A stretch of 64,000 bases of DNA from Vanessa cardui (lineage: Eukaryota; Arthropoda; Insecta; Lepidoptera; Nymphalidae), in assembly GCF_905220365.1 (NCBI RefSeq), contig NC_061153.1, forward strand, positions 4,360,001-4,424,000, read 5' to 3'. Below the pieces are notes generated by a model. The model worked only from the letters and a program-made list of their open reading frames with translations, made no database searches and was not told the DNA's origin. How positions within the stretch are numbered: position 1 is the first letter of the stretch; every line of letters starts with the position of its first letter. Below, piece by piece: positions 39,610-51,258 of this stretch. The position numbers were made by a program, and so were the translations under genes.

Positions 39610-40055
39610 TTTGGCAGTTAACCAATTTTATAAGAGTTGTTTATTTATATTACGAATATTTTCTAATATTGTTCTTGTTTGTTTATAGTCTAGGTAAAAT
39701 TAATTTATTTGTCTTTATTGGTATGTTTATATTTAGTATTTTTGTCTACGCTTACTATATACTTTTGTTAAGGCTGGATAATGATCAAAATTATTGTAAT
39801 TTGGAAACGCAATTTGTAACCCTCAATGACGTGTCCCCGGTCAGTATGATAAAATATTTAATATTGTATAAAACTAATATAAAATTATTTATATATTCCC
39901 ACATTAACTATTACGTTCATTTGAATAACTCTAAGTATATACATCATTCTTTTATATACAGCTTAGTATTATTTTATGAAACGGTCATATTTTGTGCATC
40001 TCATTTATTTTTTATCTCTTTGTATATATTTTTTTTTTTTTACTTACTATAAAAA
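39610..40055 (+). other. AT-rich spacer between LINE ORF1 and ORF2
   Basis: No recognisable domain. A frame at 39669-40052 is open for 127 codons and very hydrophobic, but its composition (Phe, Ile, Leu, Tyr) is what T-rich DNA gives by chance. Equivalent spacers occur at 10867-11143 and 51259-52538. Confidence 0.5.
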
Positions 40056-42905
40056 ATGATCAATTATAAAAATCTTAAATTGGGTTTGTTCAACCCGGGT
40101 TCGCTTGGCTCACATCACGACGAGTTTATAGTGCTTATGGAGCGCCATGAGGTAGATGTTATAGCAATTAACGAGACATGGTTGCGCCCGGGAGAGGAGG
40201 GCAGAGCTCCTGTTGTGCCTGGCTACCGGTTGCGACACATACCACGGCCAGCAGAAATACGTTCACGAGGTGGGGGTGTCGGTTTTTACGTCAAACGCGG
40301 TATATCTGTGTGTACACTTGTACATCCGATATCACCCCTTGTGGAACAAATGTGGGTAAGTATCAAAATAAATAGCAAAACTATAATTGTCGGCACAGCA
40401 TACCGCCCTCCCTGGGGAAATATTACAACTTTCTTTGACGCCTTGACAGAATCTATAGGTAGCTTACCCTATCATGATAATCTGTACTTATTAGGAGATT
40501 TTAATATTAATTATATTGGCACTCGAGATCATCATAAGCAGGCATTGGACTTGTTCCTTTCAACTCATGACTTAACACAATATGTCACAGAACCAACACA
40601 TTTTACACCTAATAGTGAGACTATGATTGATCTTATTTGCTCAAATACTCCGGTTGGTAAAATTACAGTAGACCACGTAGCGGAATTCGGTGGCCATGCC
40701 TTTATATCCTGCGAAATAACTATTAAAAAAAATAAAATCTTACCAAAAACTATTGCGATTAGACCTTTAAAAGATATTAATTCAGAACACCTTACTGAAG
40801 CACTTAATTTAATTAACTGGCAGAGCGTGAAGAATATCGAGGATATAAACGACATGGTGGCCGTATTCACTAGTAATTTGCTGTGGGTATTTGACTTAGT
40901 TGCGCCTATTAAAATGATTTATATTAAGGAAGATCAGTACCCCTGGATAACGTATAATATAAAGTTATTGATGGATCGTCGGAATGAGGCACACGTTAAG
41001 GCAAAAAGATCTGGGTCGGAAACAAGTAAAAATTATTATAAAGACTTAAAATCGCAGGTCACTCAAGCAATTTATCGAGAGAAGTCGGCTTATTTTAATT
41101 TCCATATAAACTCAAATATCAAAAACTCAATTATACTTTGGAGTCACTTAAAAAAGCATGTTAACATAAAACAAAGGCATAATAATATTATACCAGAAGA
41201 ACTTAATGATCCGAATACGATAAATAACCATTTTTTGAACATTCCTGGTAGGAACTACGTTTCTCCGTCGACAATCGATTATTATGAGATGCATAAATAT
41301 GGCTCAGCTATTTTCACGTTGGTTACTGTCGATGAATTTGAGGTCTTAAAAACGGTACACTCTTTAAAGTCAAATGCTATGGGTATAGACAGTATCTCAT
41401 TGGATATGCTCCTACTGACTTTACCGACTACACTTGCACATATCACTACAGTTATAAATAAATCTATTACAAGCAACACATTTCCGACCTTGTGGCAGAC
41501 GGCTCTAGTGAGACCTATACCCAAGAAAGACAACGTTAGTGAATTTAAGGATCTTCGACCAATAAGCATATTACCTTGTATTTCAAAGATATTGGAGAGA
41601 ATTGTGTGTAACCAGTTAACAGGATTCTTAGAGGCTCACAATATCTTACCCACAAGACAGTCCGGGTTTCGAAAACATCACAGCACTACTACCGTGTTAT
41701 TGGATGTGATTGACAATGTGTTATGTGCACAGGATAGGGGTGAGGGTACGATTCTTGTTTTGTTAGATTTCTCGCGTGCCTTTGACACAATAAATAGGAC
41801 TTTATTTTTAGCAAAACTGAGATATTACGGGTTCAGCTGTAACGCAATTAAATGGTTTTCTAGTTATTTAGGAAATCGTAAACAAATTGTAGAGGTAATA
41901 AATGAGGATGGCTCGAGGGCTCTCTCTGATTGTTGTTCCGTTCACAGAGGCGTCCCCCAAGGATCAATATTAGGGCCTATTATCTTTGCGCTTTACTGTG
42001 CGGATATAGTTGAAAATATAAAACATTGTAATTATCATATTTATGCTGATGATATACAAATATATTTATCTTTCAAAAATTCAGAAGCAAATATGGCTAT
42101 ACGAAATTTAAATGATGATCTTAAACGTATTTCAGAATGGTCAGATTGTCATAATCTCATTTTAAATCCGATAAAAACCAAATATATAATTTTAGGAACA
42201 AAAAAACATGTCAATTTAATTAATGACCTAAATCCATTCTTGCATATCAAAGGAGAAAGAATAGACCGAGTCACGGAAGCACGAAGTTTGGGCTTGTTGA
42301 TCGACGAGCGATTAACATTCGAAAAGCACACTATAAATACAGCTCGCAATTGCTTTTACAGGCTAAAAGTCTTATATCAGATCCGGGACGTGCTAAGTAA
42401 AGATATGCGTATAAAATTATGCGACACTTTAGTGCTTTCGAAGTTTAATTATGCTGATGCGGTCATCGGGCCTAGATTACTCACACGTACCAAAAATCTT
42501 ATACAGCGGGTACAAAATGCATGTATAAGGTACTGTTTCAAAATACCGCCTCGCGCACATGTTTCCCCTTACCTCAACAACGCCCGAATAGCGAGGATGG
42601 AATACCGTAGGCAACTGCACTTTGCAACCTTGTTGTTTGGTGTAATTAAAAATAAAACGCCTATATATCTATATAATAAACTGAGCTGGGCCAATGAAAG
42701 TAATAGAAGTTACCAAACGAGAGCTTCATCTTATATGCTGAATGTGCCGTCACACCGCACAGCAGCATTCCGCGGCAGTTTTCGGTACGCAGCAACGAGG
42801 TGTTGGAACAACATCCCCCCTCCGCTTCGGATCCTAAAGACCATAAAAACATTTAATATTAAATACAAAAAATATTTATTTAATCTACAGTTAGAATCGG
42901 AATAA
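40056..42905 (+). CDS. LINE ORF2: endonuclease and reverse transcriptase, uninterrupted
   Basis: 949 codons without a stop. The endonuclease covers residues about 8-225: FNPGSLGSHHDEF, INETWLRPGE (catalytic Glu), YRPPW, LLGDFNINYI (Asp/Asn) and a final GGHAFIS in place of the usual SDH, so the catalytic His context is altered. RT: DLRPISILPCISKILERI, QSGFRKHHSTTTVLL, LVLLDFSRAFDTINR (motif A), HRGVPQGSILGPIIF and YHIYADDIQIYL (YADD). A thumb and C-terminal region (NYADAVIG, QRVQNACIRY, RCWNNIPPPLRILKTIKTF) follow. The length is normal for CR1-like elements. The family level is inferred. Confidence 0.92.
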   Translation: MINYKNLKLGLFNPGSLGSHHDEFIVLMERHEVDVIAINETWLRPGEEGRAPVVPGYRLRHIPRPAEIRSRGGGVGFYVKRGISVCTLVHPISPLVEQMWVSIKINSKTIIVGTAYRPPWGNITTFFDALTESIGSLPYHDNLYLLGDFNINYIGTRDHHKQALDLFLSTHDLTQYVTEPTHFTPNSETMIDLICSNTPVGKITVDHVAEFGGHAFISCEITIKKNKILPKTIAIRPLKDINSEHLTEALNLINWQSVKNIEDINDMVAVFTSNLLWVFDLVAPIKMIYIKEDQYPWITYNIKLLMDRRNEAHVKAKRSGSETSKNYYKDLKSQVTQAIYREKSAYFNFHINSNIKNSIILWSHLKKHVNIKQRHNNIIPEELNDPNTINNHFLNIPGRNYVSPSTIDYYEMHKYGSAIFTLVTVDEFEVLKTVHSLKSNAMGIDSISLDMLLLTLPTTLAHITTVINKSITSNTFPTLWQTALVRPIPKKDNVSEFKDLRPISILPCISKILERIVCNQLTGFLEAHNILPTRQSGFRKHHSTTTVLLDVIDNVLCAQDRGEGTILVLLDFSRAFDTINRTLFLAKLRYYGFSCNAIKWFSSYLGNRKQIVEVINEDGSRALSDCCSVHRGVPQGSILGPIIFALYCADIVENIKHCNYHIYADDIQIYLSFKNSEANMAIRNLNDDLKRISEWSDCHNLILNPIKTKYIILGTKKHVNLINDLNPFLHIKGERIDRVTEARSLGLLIDERLTFEKHTINTARNCFYRLKVLYQIRDVLSKDMRIKLCDTLVLSKFNYADAVIGPRLLTRTKNLIQRVQNACIRYCFKIPPRAHVSPYLNNARIARMEYRRQLHFATLLFGVIKNKTPIYLYNKLSWANESNRSYQTRASSYMLNVPSHRTAAFRGSFRYAATRCWNNIPPPLRILKTIKTFNIKYKKYLFNLQLESE

Positions 42906-44079
42906 TAAATGTATTTTCGTATTTCTGTATATGTATAATTATATATATGGTTGTATGTGTTTCTATGTATATATGTTTATATTAGTTATATATAAGTATT
43001 ACATATACATAATCTTAAAAAATTGGCTTCGTTCTCGAGTTACATAACGATGGCGTGACATCGGCTTAATTACCTTGTAATTTTTTTTTTTTTTTTTAAT
43101 TTTTTTTTTTTTTTTTTTACTTGTATTTTTTTTTTTTTCAATAACCAAATAGATCTTCGATTATATATTAATATAGTACTAAAATATAACATACATTAAT
43201 ATCTAATTTTCTTTACCTAGGTATATAAATATTAATTATATATCATCTTACCTTAATGTTATGGCTCCGCTGCTTGCATGGTGTTGTTCCAACTACTATA
43301 CGTTAGTTATGCTGAGAAAACTGCCGCTAATAATGAGGTTTTATTATTTGATTTTATCGTTGGGTAGTCTAGAAATCAAAGAAAGTATCTCATTAGTTAT
43401 TTTTAATATAAGCTCACATACTTTATTATTATATGTAATATATTTATACCTTAAACTCTTACGTCCACCGAGTACTTTTCTTTTCTTTTTGTGTCCACTG
43501 AATTCACTATAATTATAATACAATTAAAATGCACGCGTCACGCGACCACCGGCGCGCGGCGCACGTGGCATTGTAATAACATTCCTAGTGATCCTATTTC
43601 TCCATAACTGGTTTTGCTTTATACAAAATATAAATATATTTGCGTGTAGTTTTATTGAATGAATAAATTATTATTTAATGTATGCAATTTATCTTATAAA
43701 TAAATTATATGTGTAATGTCTATTGTCTTTATTTTAAATTTTAGTATTTGTATTTTAATTGGGTCACCGCCCGTCAGTAGGTATATAAAAAAAAGGGTAC
43801 CATTGAAAATCAGCATTAGGTGTCCACACCTTTGAATTGCTGAATGGTATACCTATTTGGGACACGTCACGTATATTGTAGTTGTTCTTTTTCTTTATGT
43901 TTGTTTTTGTATCGTTACTTTTTTTTATTGTTCACTTTATTTCTTTTTTTTTTTGTGTAAATGATAATTTATTAGTACTTAATTATTATTATTTTTTTTA
44001 TTATTATTTTTACTTTTTATTTTGTACCAAGTGTCATGTTGTCCCAAATAAAAGTGTTCTTTCTTTCTTTCTTTCTTTC
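42906..44079 (+). other. 3' UTR of the CR1-like LINE
   Basis: AT-rich, non-coding. It has two T runs at 43079-43135, several TATA-like words, an aataaaa near 44046 and a terminal (TTTC)n array. No ORF with recognisable content. Confidence 0.7.
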
Positions 44080-44408
44080 AAACTTTCACCATAGTACCCT
44101 TGAAGTATATCCTTTATAATAAAAGAATCATTAAAATTGGTTGGCACAATTTTGAGTTATTCACCTATTTATCGCGCACATAAATAATGCACATTACATT
44201 ACTTACATCGTTTTCATAGGGATACCATCATCCTAACAGGATAAAATTAAAATGGGACCACGAGAAGCACTACCTTTCAAACAAAAAAAAAATATATCAA
44301 AATCGGTCCACCCAGTAAAAAGTTATGAGGTAACAAACATAAAAAAAAAAGAAAAAAAAAATACAGACGAATTGATAACCTCCTCCTTTTTGAAGTAGGT
44401 TGAAAACA
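44080..44408 (-). repeat. second part of the third 440-bp repeat unit
   Basis: Continues directly from 39070 when the LINE is removed: aactttcaccatagtaccct, tgggaccacgagaagcac, aaatcggtccacccagta, tacagacgaattgataacctcctcc and a final gaagtaggttgaaaa. It is more diverged than the first two units. Confidence 0.8.
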
Positions 44409-44967
44409 AACAATATTAACTTAAACGTAATAAGATGAACAATAAGAGGTTTAGATTGTTTCTCCTTTGGTGTTATTATTTCATAAGGTGATAGTTAGAT
44501 AGATAGATAATACAACCGTGTTGAATATGCTTGAACGTAATAGAAATTACTTGAAATATTGAACTACTAATTTATTTGTGTAGTCATTTTAAACGATATT
44601 CACCTATTTGCTTATGTGCATAATTTATTTTCTCAGTGATGAATAATCTGCATCGATGAAAGTATCACTCGCCATTTTGAATTTTTTTACGTGTGTAATG
44701 TAATTTTTATACGTTATTTATACCGTGAAACGTTTGAGTTTTTATATTATATAATATTTACTTGCAAAGTACGAAGGAATGTTCATTGAAATTTTATCTT
44801 ATATCGTAAGTTAAAACTACAGCAGATTATGATTTAAATGTAATCGATTTTAAACGATAAAAAAATAACTTTTGCTGAATTAAGTAATTTAAATAAAATA
44901 CAAATTCTACGTTTCATTTTAGCTTCAACTTCAACGGTATGCGATCTTATTGGTTTATGTGATGGTT
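44409..44967. other. no gene seen
   Basis: About 560 bp of AT-rich sequence with a short gatagatagata repeat near 44492. Nothing recognised. Confidence 0.4.
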
Positions 44968-45267
44968 CTTTTTTTTATTATTATTCTTTAAAACAAGTAC
45001 AAAGGGCGGACTTAACGCTATAACAGCATTTTCTGCCAGCCAACCCAGAATAGTGTAGGAGAATAGTCAGTAAGGTGTGCACAGAAGTTAAAGAAAATTT
45101 TAAAATATATACATAGCAATAGATGCCTATAATAATAATAAATATATATAATCATAATACAATACATTGCGATGTTATACATAAATATACATATACATAA
45201 TATACATAAATATACACAAACAGATACATAATATATAAGTACATAATTATTTAACATATACACATAA

Positions 45268-45330
<63 letters not shown>

Positions 45331-45367
45331 AGAATCCAATTATGATAATAATATTGATGAAAAGACA
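44968..45367 (-). other. 3' UTR of the minus-strand LINE, with (TA)n microsatellite
   Basis: Between the ORF2 stop at 45368 and an A-rich end near 44968 (minus strand aataataataaaaaa). It includes a (TA)n run at about 45269-45328 and minus-strand gcgttaagtccgccctttgtac, the pyrimidine/GCC-rich tail typical of CR1-like and RTE LINEs in moths. Confidence 0.7.
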
Positions 45368-46051
45368 TCACACAGTGTTGACAGACGACAGATAAAATTG
45401 TTTTACTTGGCGCTTGAAGGAATCGCGCGATGGAGCTCTACGAATAGAATCAGGCAAAGTGTTCCAAAGCCGGGCTGCAACTAGAGAGAAAGAGTTGGAA
45501 ACAAAGCCAGATTTATGGGAAGGTATGAAAAGGGTAAGGAATTGAGAGGATCGTAGGGGCTTATTATGAGTAGAGGAAAGAAGAGAAAATTTAGAGGATA
45601 AGTAAGTGGGAGCATTAGGGTCAGTAAGAATCGAGTAGAGAAGACATAGAAGCCGAGTATATCTACGTTCTCGTATAGGAAGCCAGTGTAACTGTTTCCT
45701 AAAACGAGAAACGTGGTCGAATTTGCGTAAACTAAAGATAAAGCGAATGCCAGTGTTAAGGAGACGATTAAGTTTATGTAGGTGTTCTTCCGACAGATCT
45801 AGATAACAGGAGTCACCGTAATTAAGAATTGGAACCAAGAGGGTAGTAACAAGCTGTATTTTAGTTTCCATAGGCAAAAAGTTTTTTAAACGCATCATGG
45901 AATGCATAGTGGCGTAAAACCTACGAGAAACTTCTTTAATATGTTCCCCCCAACTGAGTTTACTGTCAATGATAATGCCGAGGTCTTTAACACTGCTGCT
46001 GAACTCTATTGGTATATTATTATATCGTAGGTTGGGCAGAGTCAGAACATA
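45368..46051 (-). pseudogene. CR1-like LINE ORF2, C-terminal part
   Basis: Reads YNNIPIEFSSSVKDLGIIID, SKLSWGEHIKEVSRRFYATM, LLVPILNYGDSCYLDL, HWLPIRERRYTRLLCLLY and RLWNTLPDSIRRAPSRDSFK, the thumb and C-terminal region of CR1-like RTs. When the Penelope-like element (46052-48990) and one copy of its 13-bp duplication are removed, the frame continues directly from the RT at 48991. Confidence 0.88.
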
Positions 46052-46230
46052 GTGTTGTCTTAAATTTTCGCGATTATTACACATTTAAATAAAACTAGTT
46101 ATACCGGATTTGAATTGCGTATTAATTATTTTTGGCATCCCGACGTTTCGAGCACTTTACAGCGTTCGTGGTCACGGGTAGACTAAGGTGGCATTTGTCT
46201 ATTTGAGGAACAAAGAAATATTATTTACAA

Positions 46231-47068
46231 CTACCGCCAACGATTTCTCAATTGGTATCTTGAGTAACGTTCCGGTTGCACGCAGAAGGCACTGACTGTA
46301 TCTTTAGGTCTTGCAGTCTGTTGGATTTGGGATTTTAAATTTTTAATAAGTGGATCCCAGGTGTTAGAAAGTCTCCAACCATCTTCTCTATTGAAGTTCG
46401 GATGTTTTTGAATTTCAATAGCCTCGCGTATCATTCTAGGAATGAATCTGTGTTCTTTAGCGAGGATCTGTGGTTTATCAAATCGAATAAAATGGTTGGG
46501 TTTATCCAGAGCATGTTCACAGACTGCAGACTTTGAAGAACGCCTATTTTTGACATCTCCTATATGTTCCTTGACCCTGGTACCGATACTCCTCATTGTT
46601 TGGCCTATGTAAGATAAACCACACTCACATTCGAGTTTATATACTCCCGCAGTTTGTAAAGGAATGTTACTCTTGATAGGTCTCAAGAACTGGCTCACTT
46701 TCTTATGAGGCTTGTAAACGGTTTTAATCGAAGCTCGCTTCAAGATGTTGCCAATCCTGTCTGTAACTCCCTTCACATATGGTAGAAATGCAGGTTGTCG
46801 CTCAACTGTGGGTGGCTTGATACGGCTTCTGCGATGCTGGCGAGGCACGGGCAGCTTGTTCTGGTGGAGTGCAAGCTTGACCTGACCTAGCTCGTCCTCT
46901 AGGTGTTCAGCATCGCAGAGATGGTGGGCTCTCTGAAACAAAGATTTGCCAACGGTAGCTAACTGACTAGGGTGGTGGTGCGAGTCACCATTGAGGTATT
47001 TGTTGGTGTGTGTGTGGGTTTCCTATAAACTGTGTGACTTAATGTATTGTCAGGATTCTTGATAATAA
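46231..47068 (-). pseudogene. inverted partial copy of the Penelope GIY-YIG endonuclease
   Basis: Encodes AGVYKLECECGLSYIGQT (GIY-YIG signature as VYKL...SYIG), TRVKEHIGDVKNRRSSKSAV, CEHALDKPNHFIRFD, EHRFIPRMIREAIEI and HPNFNREDGWRLSNTWDPL with a normal C-terminal end. This copy retains the correct C-terminal frame that is lost in the forward copy. Upstream it breaks at the palindrome junction (47068) in the RT C-terminus. Confidence 0.88.
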
Positions 47069-48736
47069 AAATACCGTTTGATGACATTATTTGCAATGTG
47101 GAGGAGTGTCTTTTCAAAAATAACATCACAAAGGAAGACTCGGAAGCTATTCGACAGGACATTTCAAGTGTTTTACGTCGAAGCCGGCCACCGAAAAGAA
47201 ACCTTACTCGTGATGAATCTATTGCACTGAAGAACTTACGCAACAATAAAGACATTACAGTCCTCCGAGCAGATAAGGGAAACGCGACCGTTGTGATGGA
47301 TACGTGTGATTATAACCAGAAAATTTCCGCGATTTTATCGGATGTAAAGACTTATAAAAAAGTAACCAAAGACCCTACAAACAATATTCTTAAAAAGACA
47401 TCCGCGTTAATATCAAAACATCGAGAGAAATTAAATCTGGACAAAAAATCACTCGTATAGATTGGCTCAACACATAGCAAGGACATTATCACCCCTCCGA
47501 GGACACACTGCGGCGTATGTCAAGGATTCTTACCAGTTTGTTGGTGAAATCAAAGACCTTAAATTAACCAACAACGAGACAATGGTTAGTTTTGATATCC
47601 AGTCATTGTTTACGTGCTTACCCATACAAGACTGCATCGAAATTGTCAAGAGGAAGCTACCGACACACAACATGCCTATTGAATATGCAGAGCTGTTACA
47701 TCACTGCCACACATCCGGTTATTTGTTGTGGAATGATGAATTCTATGTACAAGTTGACGGGGTAGCCATGGGTTCTCCAGTATCCCCAGTGGTCGCCGAT
47801 TTATTCATGGAAGACCTGGAGGAGAGGGCTCTTCGCTCCGGACCAATAACACCTAGGTTTTATAAACGGTACGTAGATGACACTTTCACAATATTACCTA
47901 GTGATCTAACATCTGCATTTTTAGTACATCTTAATTCAATAAATAAAAACATTCAATTTACTATGGAATTAGAGGCAAATAATTCTTTAGCTTTCCTTGA
48001 CATCCTTATTATCAAGAATCCTGACAATACATTAAGTCACACAGTTTATAGGAAACCCACACACACCAACAAATACCTCAATGGTGACTCGCACCACCAC
48101 CCTAGTCAGTTAGCTACCGTTGGCAAATCTTTGTTTCAGAGAGCCCACCATCTCTGCGATGCTGAACACCTAGAGGACGAGCTACGTCAGGTCAAGCTTG
48201 CACTCCACCAGAACAAGCTGCCCGTGCCTCGCCAGCATCGCAGAAGCCGTATCAAGCCACCCACAGTTGAGCGACAACCTGCATTTCTACCATATGTGAA
48301 GGGAGTTATAGACAGGATTGGCAACATCTTGAAGCGAGCTTCGATTAAAACCGTTTACAAGCCTCATAAGAAAGTGAGCCAGTTCTTGAGACCTATCAAG
48401 AGTAACATTCCTTTACAAACTGCGGGAGTATATAAACTCGAATGTGAGTGTGGTTTATCTTACATAGGCCAAACAAAGAGGAGTATCGGTACCAGGGTCA
48501 AGGAACATATAGGAGATGTCAAAAATAGGCGTTCTTCAAAGTCTGCAGTCTGTGAACATGCTCTGGATAAACCCAACCATTTTATTCGATTTGATAAACC
48601 ACAAATCCTCGCTAAAGAACACAGATTCATTCCTAGAATGATATGCGAGGCTATTGAAATTCAAAACATCCGAACTTCAATAGAGAAGATGGTTGGAGAC
48701 TTTCTAACACCTGGGATCCACTTATTAAAAATTTAA
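47069..48736 (+). pseudogene. Penelope RT plus GIY-YIG endonuclease (forward copy), defective
   Basis: The N-terminal part (DISSVLRRSRPPKRNLTRDE, LRADKGNATVVMDTCDYN) is followed at 47460 by a stop and the loss of roughly 50-60 codons (the GxPKIHK region). Then come RT motifs: VSFDIQSLFTCLPI (motif A), GVAMGSPVSPVVADLFME and YKRYVDDTF (YVDD), and the GIY-YIG domain (AGVYKLECECGLSYIGQT). Near 48665 a one-base deletion shifts the C-terminus. Penelope RTs are telomerase-like and prime from nicked DNA made by the nuclease. Confidence 0.9.
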
Positions 48737-48990
48737 AATCCCAAATCCAACAGACTGCAAGACCTAAAGATACAGTCAGTGCCTTCTGCGTGCAACCGGA
48801 ACGTCACTCAAGATACCAATTGAGAAATCGTTGGCGGTAGTTGTAAATAATATTTCTTTGTTCCTCAAATAGACAAATGCCACCTTAGTCTACCCGTGAC
48901 CACGAACGCTGTAAAGTGCTCGAAACGTCGGGATGCCAAAAATAATTAATATACGCGATTCAAATCCGGTATAACTAGTTTTATTTAAAA

Positions 48991-51258
48991 GAGTCAGAAC
49001 ATATAATTTAGCTAACCGTCTCCCGCTGCCTATAATGATGGCTTGACACTTGGATGGATTGACAGTGATACCATATTTAGCGGACCAAAGAGAAATGCGG
49101 TGGAGATTGTCATTTAGGGAGTTAATAGCCGCGGCAAGATCATTGACAGTAGAGTGTTCGTAGAGCTGCAAGTCATCGGCATACAGGTGGTAGTGCGAAG
49201 TTAAAATTTTAGTGATGGCGTTTATAAAAACAGAAAATAACAGAGGAGATAATATGCCGCCTTGAGGAACGCCGGCACTCACTTCGCACCAATCAGATTG
49301 TAGCTGACCAATGCGTGTGGATTGCCGACGCCCCCTAAGATAAGAAGAAAACCATTCAACGGTAGAGTCTGACAAGTTAGCATGGGAAAGAAATGCAAGA
49401 AGGAGGTCATGGTCTACTGCATTGACAGCATTGCTAAAGTCAATTAGCACGAGCACTGTGAGTTGCTGGTTTTCCATGGCGATACGAATATCGTCAGTGA
49501 CCTTTAGCAATGCTGTTGTTGTGCTGTGACCTGGGCGAAAGCCCGATTGGTGTGGATTGAATAAGTCGCATTTATGAAGGTAGCAAATGATTTGTTGGTG
49601 TGCAATGGACTCCAGGATTTTGGATAAAAAGGGGAGAATTTTTATAGGACGAAAATGAGAAGGCAGCGAAGGATTTGATATTTTGGGGCGTGGGAGAACA
49701 AAAGCCTTGCGCCACATCTCAGGAAATGTACTCGTGGTAAAGGAGAAGTTTACGATATGAGTTATGGAGGGAATTAGAAAATTGAGGATAAGGGTAATCA
49801 TAATTCGACTTACTCCATCGCAACCAATCGCCTTAGATTTGATCGAAAGAATGGTTTTCTTAACATCATTCTCCGTTATAGGAGAAAAGCTGAAAGGTGG
49901 GGAAGTGATTCTAGGCAAGCCATGTATTTCAGAAAGCGTTGAAAGTTTAGTTTGCAAGTCGAGGACTGGAGGTGAAGAGAAGTGAAGATTGAGATTGTTT
50001 AGATCGAATTGAGATTGATCAGGGAAAGCTTGAGACTTGCCAATACCGAGGGTATTTAAAAATTTTAAAGCTTCCTCGGGAGAAGATTCACGTATTTTGT
50101 CAAAGATATATCGGCGTTTGAGCTTCCTACACAACTGATTGCAGCGATTCCTTGCAGCTTTATGAGCTGACCAGTTGAGAGCGGAACGGTCCCTCTTATA
50201 CTTACGGAAGGCTTTATCCCTCTTGACTCTCGCTTTTCTTAAATCGTCATTAAACCAAAGGTTTGAAAAATTTTTTACTTTAACAAGGCGTAGAGGCGAG
50301 TGTCGGTCGAATAATTCAATCAATTTAGAGCACAGAAAATGCAAATTTTCGTCAATTGACGACAACACCTCTATCTGCGTCCAAGGAATAAGAGTAGCAT
50401 CGTCCAATAACCTGTCGAGATCTAGATGACGGTAGCTTCGCAGCAGCAGCATCTTGGGTTTGGGCTTAGGTGGTCTGAATTTAAAGGAAGCGAATATTGG
50501 GTCGTGATAAGAGAATTCAGGCGCTGAAAACTGACCAAACTTAGAGACCAAGTCACCTTTAGACGTTATAATTAAGTCTAAGAGACTATCGGGTCCGTCG
50601 ATCGGGTGGTGTGTTGCAGCGAGCGGTAAAACCTGGAGGTTAAAGGAGTCTAGTATAAATCTGAGCTTGGACGACCGATAATTACTCTTGATCAGACAAG
50701 TGTTGATATCCCCCATTACAATAAGATTAGTGTACTTAGGTATCAGATTCTCGAAGAGGGACTCAAGAGAAGAAAAATAATTGATATTGGGGGAACAATA
50801 GACCACTCCAAGGGCTATTTTGGTGCCTACATCTATCTCGATGAATAAATATTCAGAAGATGAGTTATACTGGGAAGTAGATGGACAAATAAGTTTGTAA
50901 GGGATGTGACTTTTTAAATATATTGCATCACCCCTACCAGTTTTTTTCCGATTCGATCATTCCTGATTAAGATATAATTAGGTATAGAAAAAGAAGTAGA
51001 ATGAAGAGAAGGTTTTAACCAGGCCTCGGAAATAAGGACAGCTTGAATGGATGTCTGGTTAAATGTAGAATAGAGATCGGAAAAATGACTTGGAACACTT
51101 TGCGCATTGATGTGACAAATATTTAAATTCTTACGAAAATGTGAGAATTCATTAGACAGTAAATCTCCTAGTAATTGAAAATTTTCATCAATACTGAGAA
51201 AAGAAATGTCGTTATCATCATCTCTTGCAGAATAAAATGATTCAGAGCTTGAATTCAT
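48991..51258 (-). pseudogene. CR1-like LINE ORF2: endonuclease and RT, split by Penelope
   Basis: The N-terminal frame (51258-50914) has NICHINAQSVPSHFSDLYS and SEAWLKPS. A frameshift near 50930 separates it from the rest: GVVYCSPNINYF, VMGDINTCLIKS, SYHDPIFASF (endonuclease), then FRPIKILPFLSKILES, HQSGFRPGHSTTTALL, VLVLIDFSNAVNAVDHD (motif A with A-V replacing A-F), AGVPQGGILSPLLFSVFIN and YHLYADDLQLYE (YADD). It stops at the Penelope target duplication and resumes at 46051-45368. Confidence 0.9.

Larger units (their letters stand above)
39071..44079 (+). mobile_element. CR1-like LINE, 5' truncated, inserted in a 440-bp repeat
   Basis: The host repeat reads cagaaccttacca before and aactttcaccatagtaccc after, which joins perfectly to the uninterrupted repeat. 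The element is therefore exactly 39071-44079, with no obvious target duplication. It holds the C-terminal part of ORF1, an AT-rich spacer, a complete ORF2, a 1.2-kb 3' UTR and a terminal (TTTC)n tail (44060-44079). Confidence 0.88.
46052..48990 (+). mobile_element. Penelope-like element, inverted-dimer form
   Basis: Flanked by a 13-bp duplication GAGTCAGAACATA (46039-46051 and 48991-49003). The right part (47069-48990) is a forward copy and the left part (about 46083-47068) is an inverted copy of the last ~980 bp, so the element is a large hairpin with a 930-bp loop. Partial inverted or tandem copies are typical of Penelope elements. About 30 bp of extra sequence (46052-46082) lies between the left duplication and the inverted copy. 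Confidence 0.9.

Noticed and set aside
39669..40052. 127-codon hydrophobic ORF between LINE ORF1 and ORF2, looking like a membrane protein
   Set aside because: Composition follows the T-rich strand, there is no match to any family I know, and such a third ORF is not expected in CR1-like LINEs.
45018..45371. ORF rich in Tyr-Ile
   Set aside because: It is the translation of a (TA)n microsatellite in the LINE 3' UTR.
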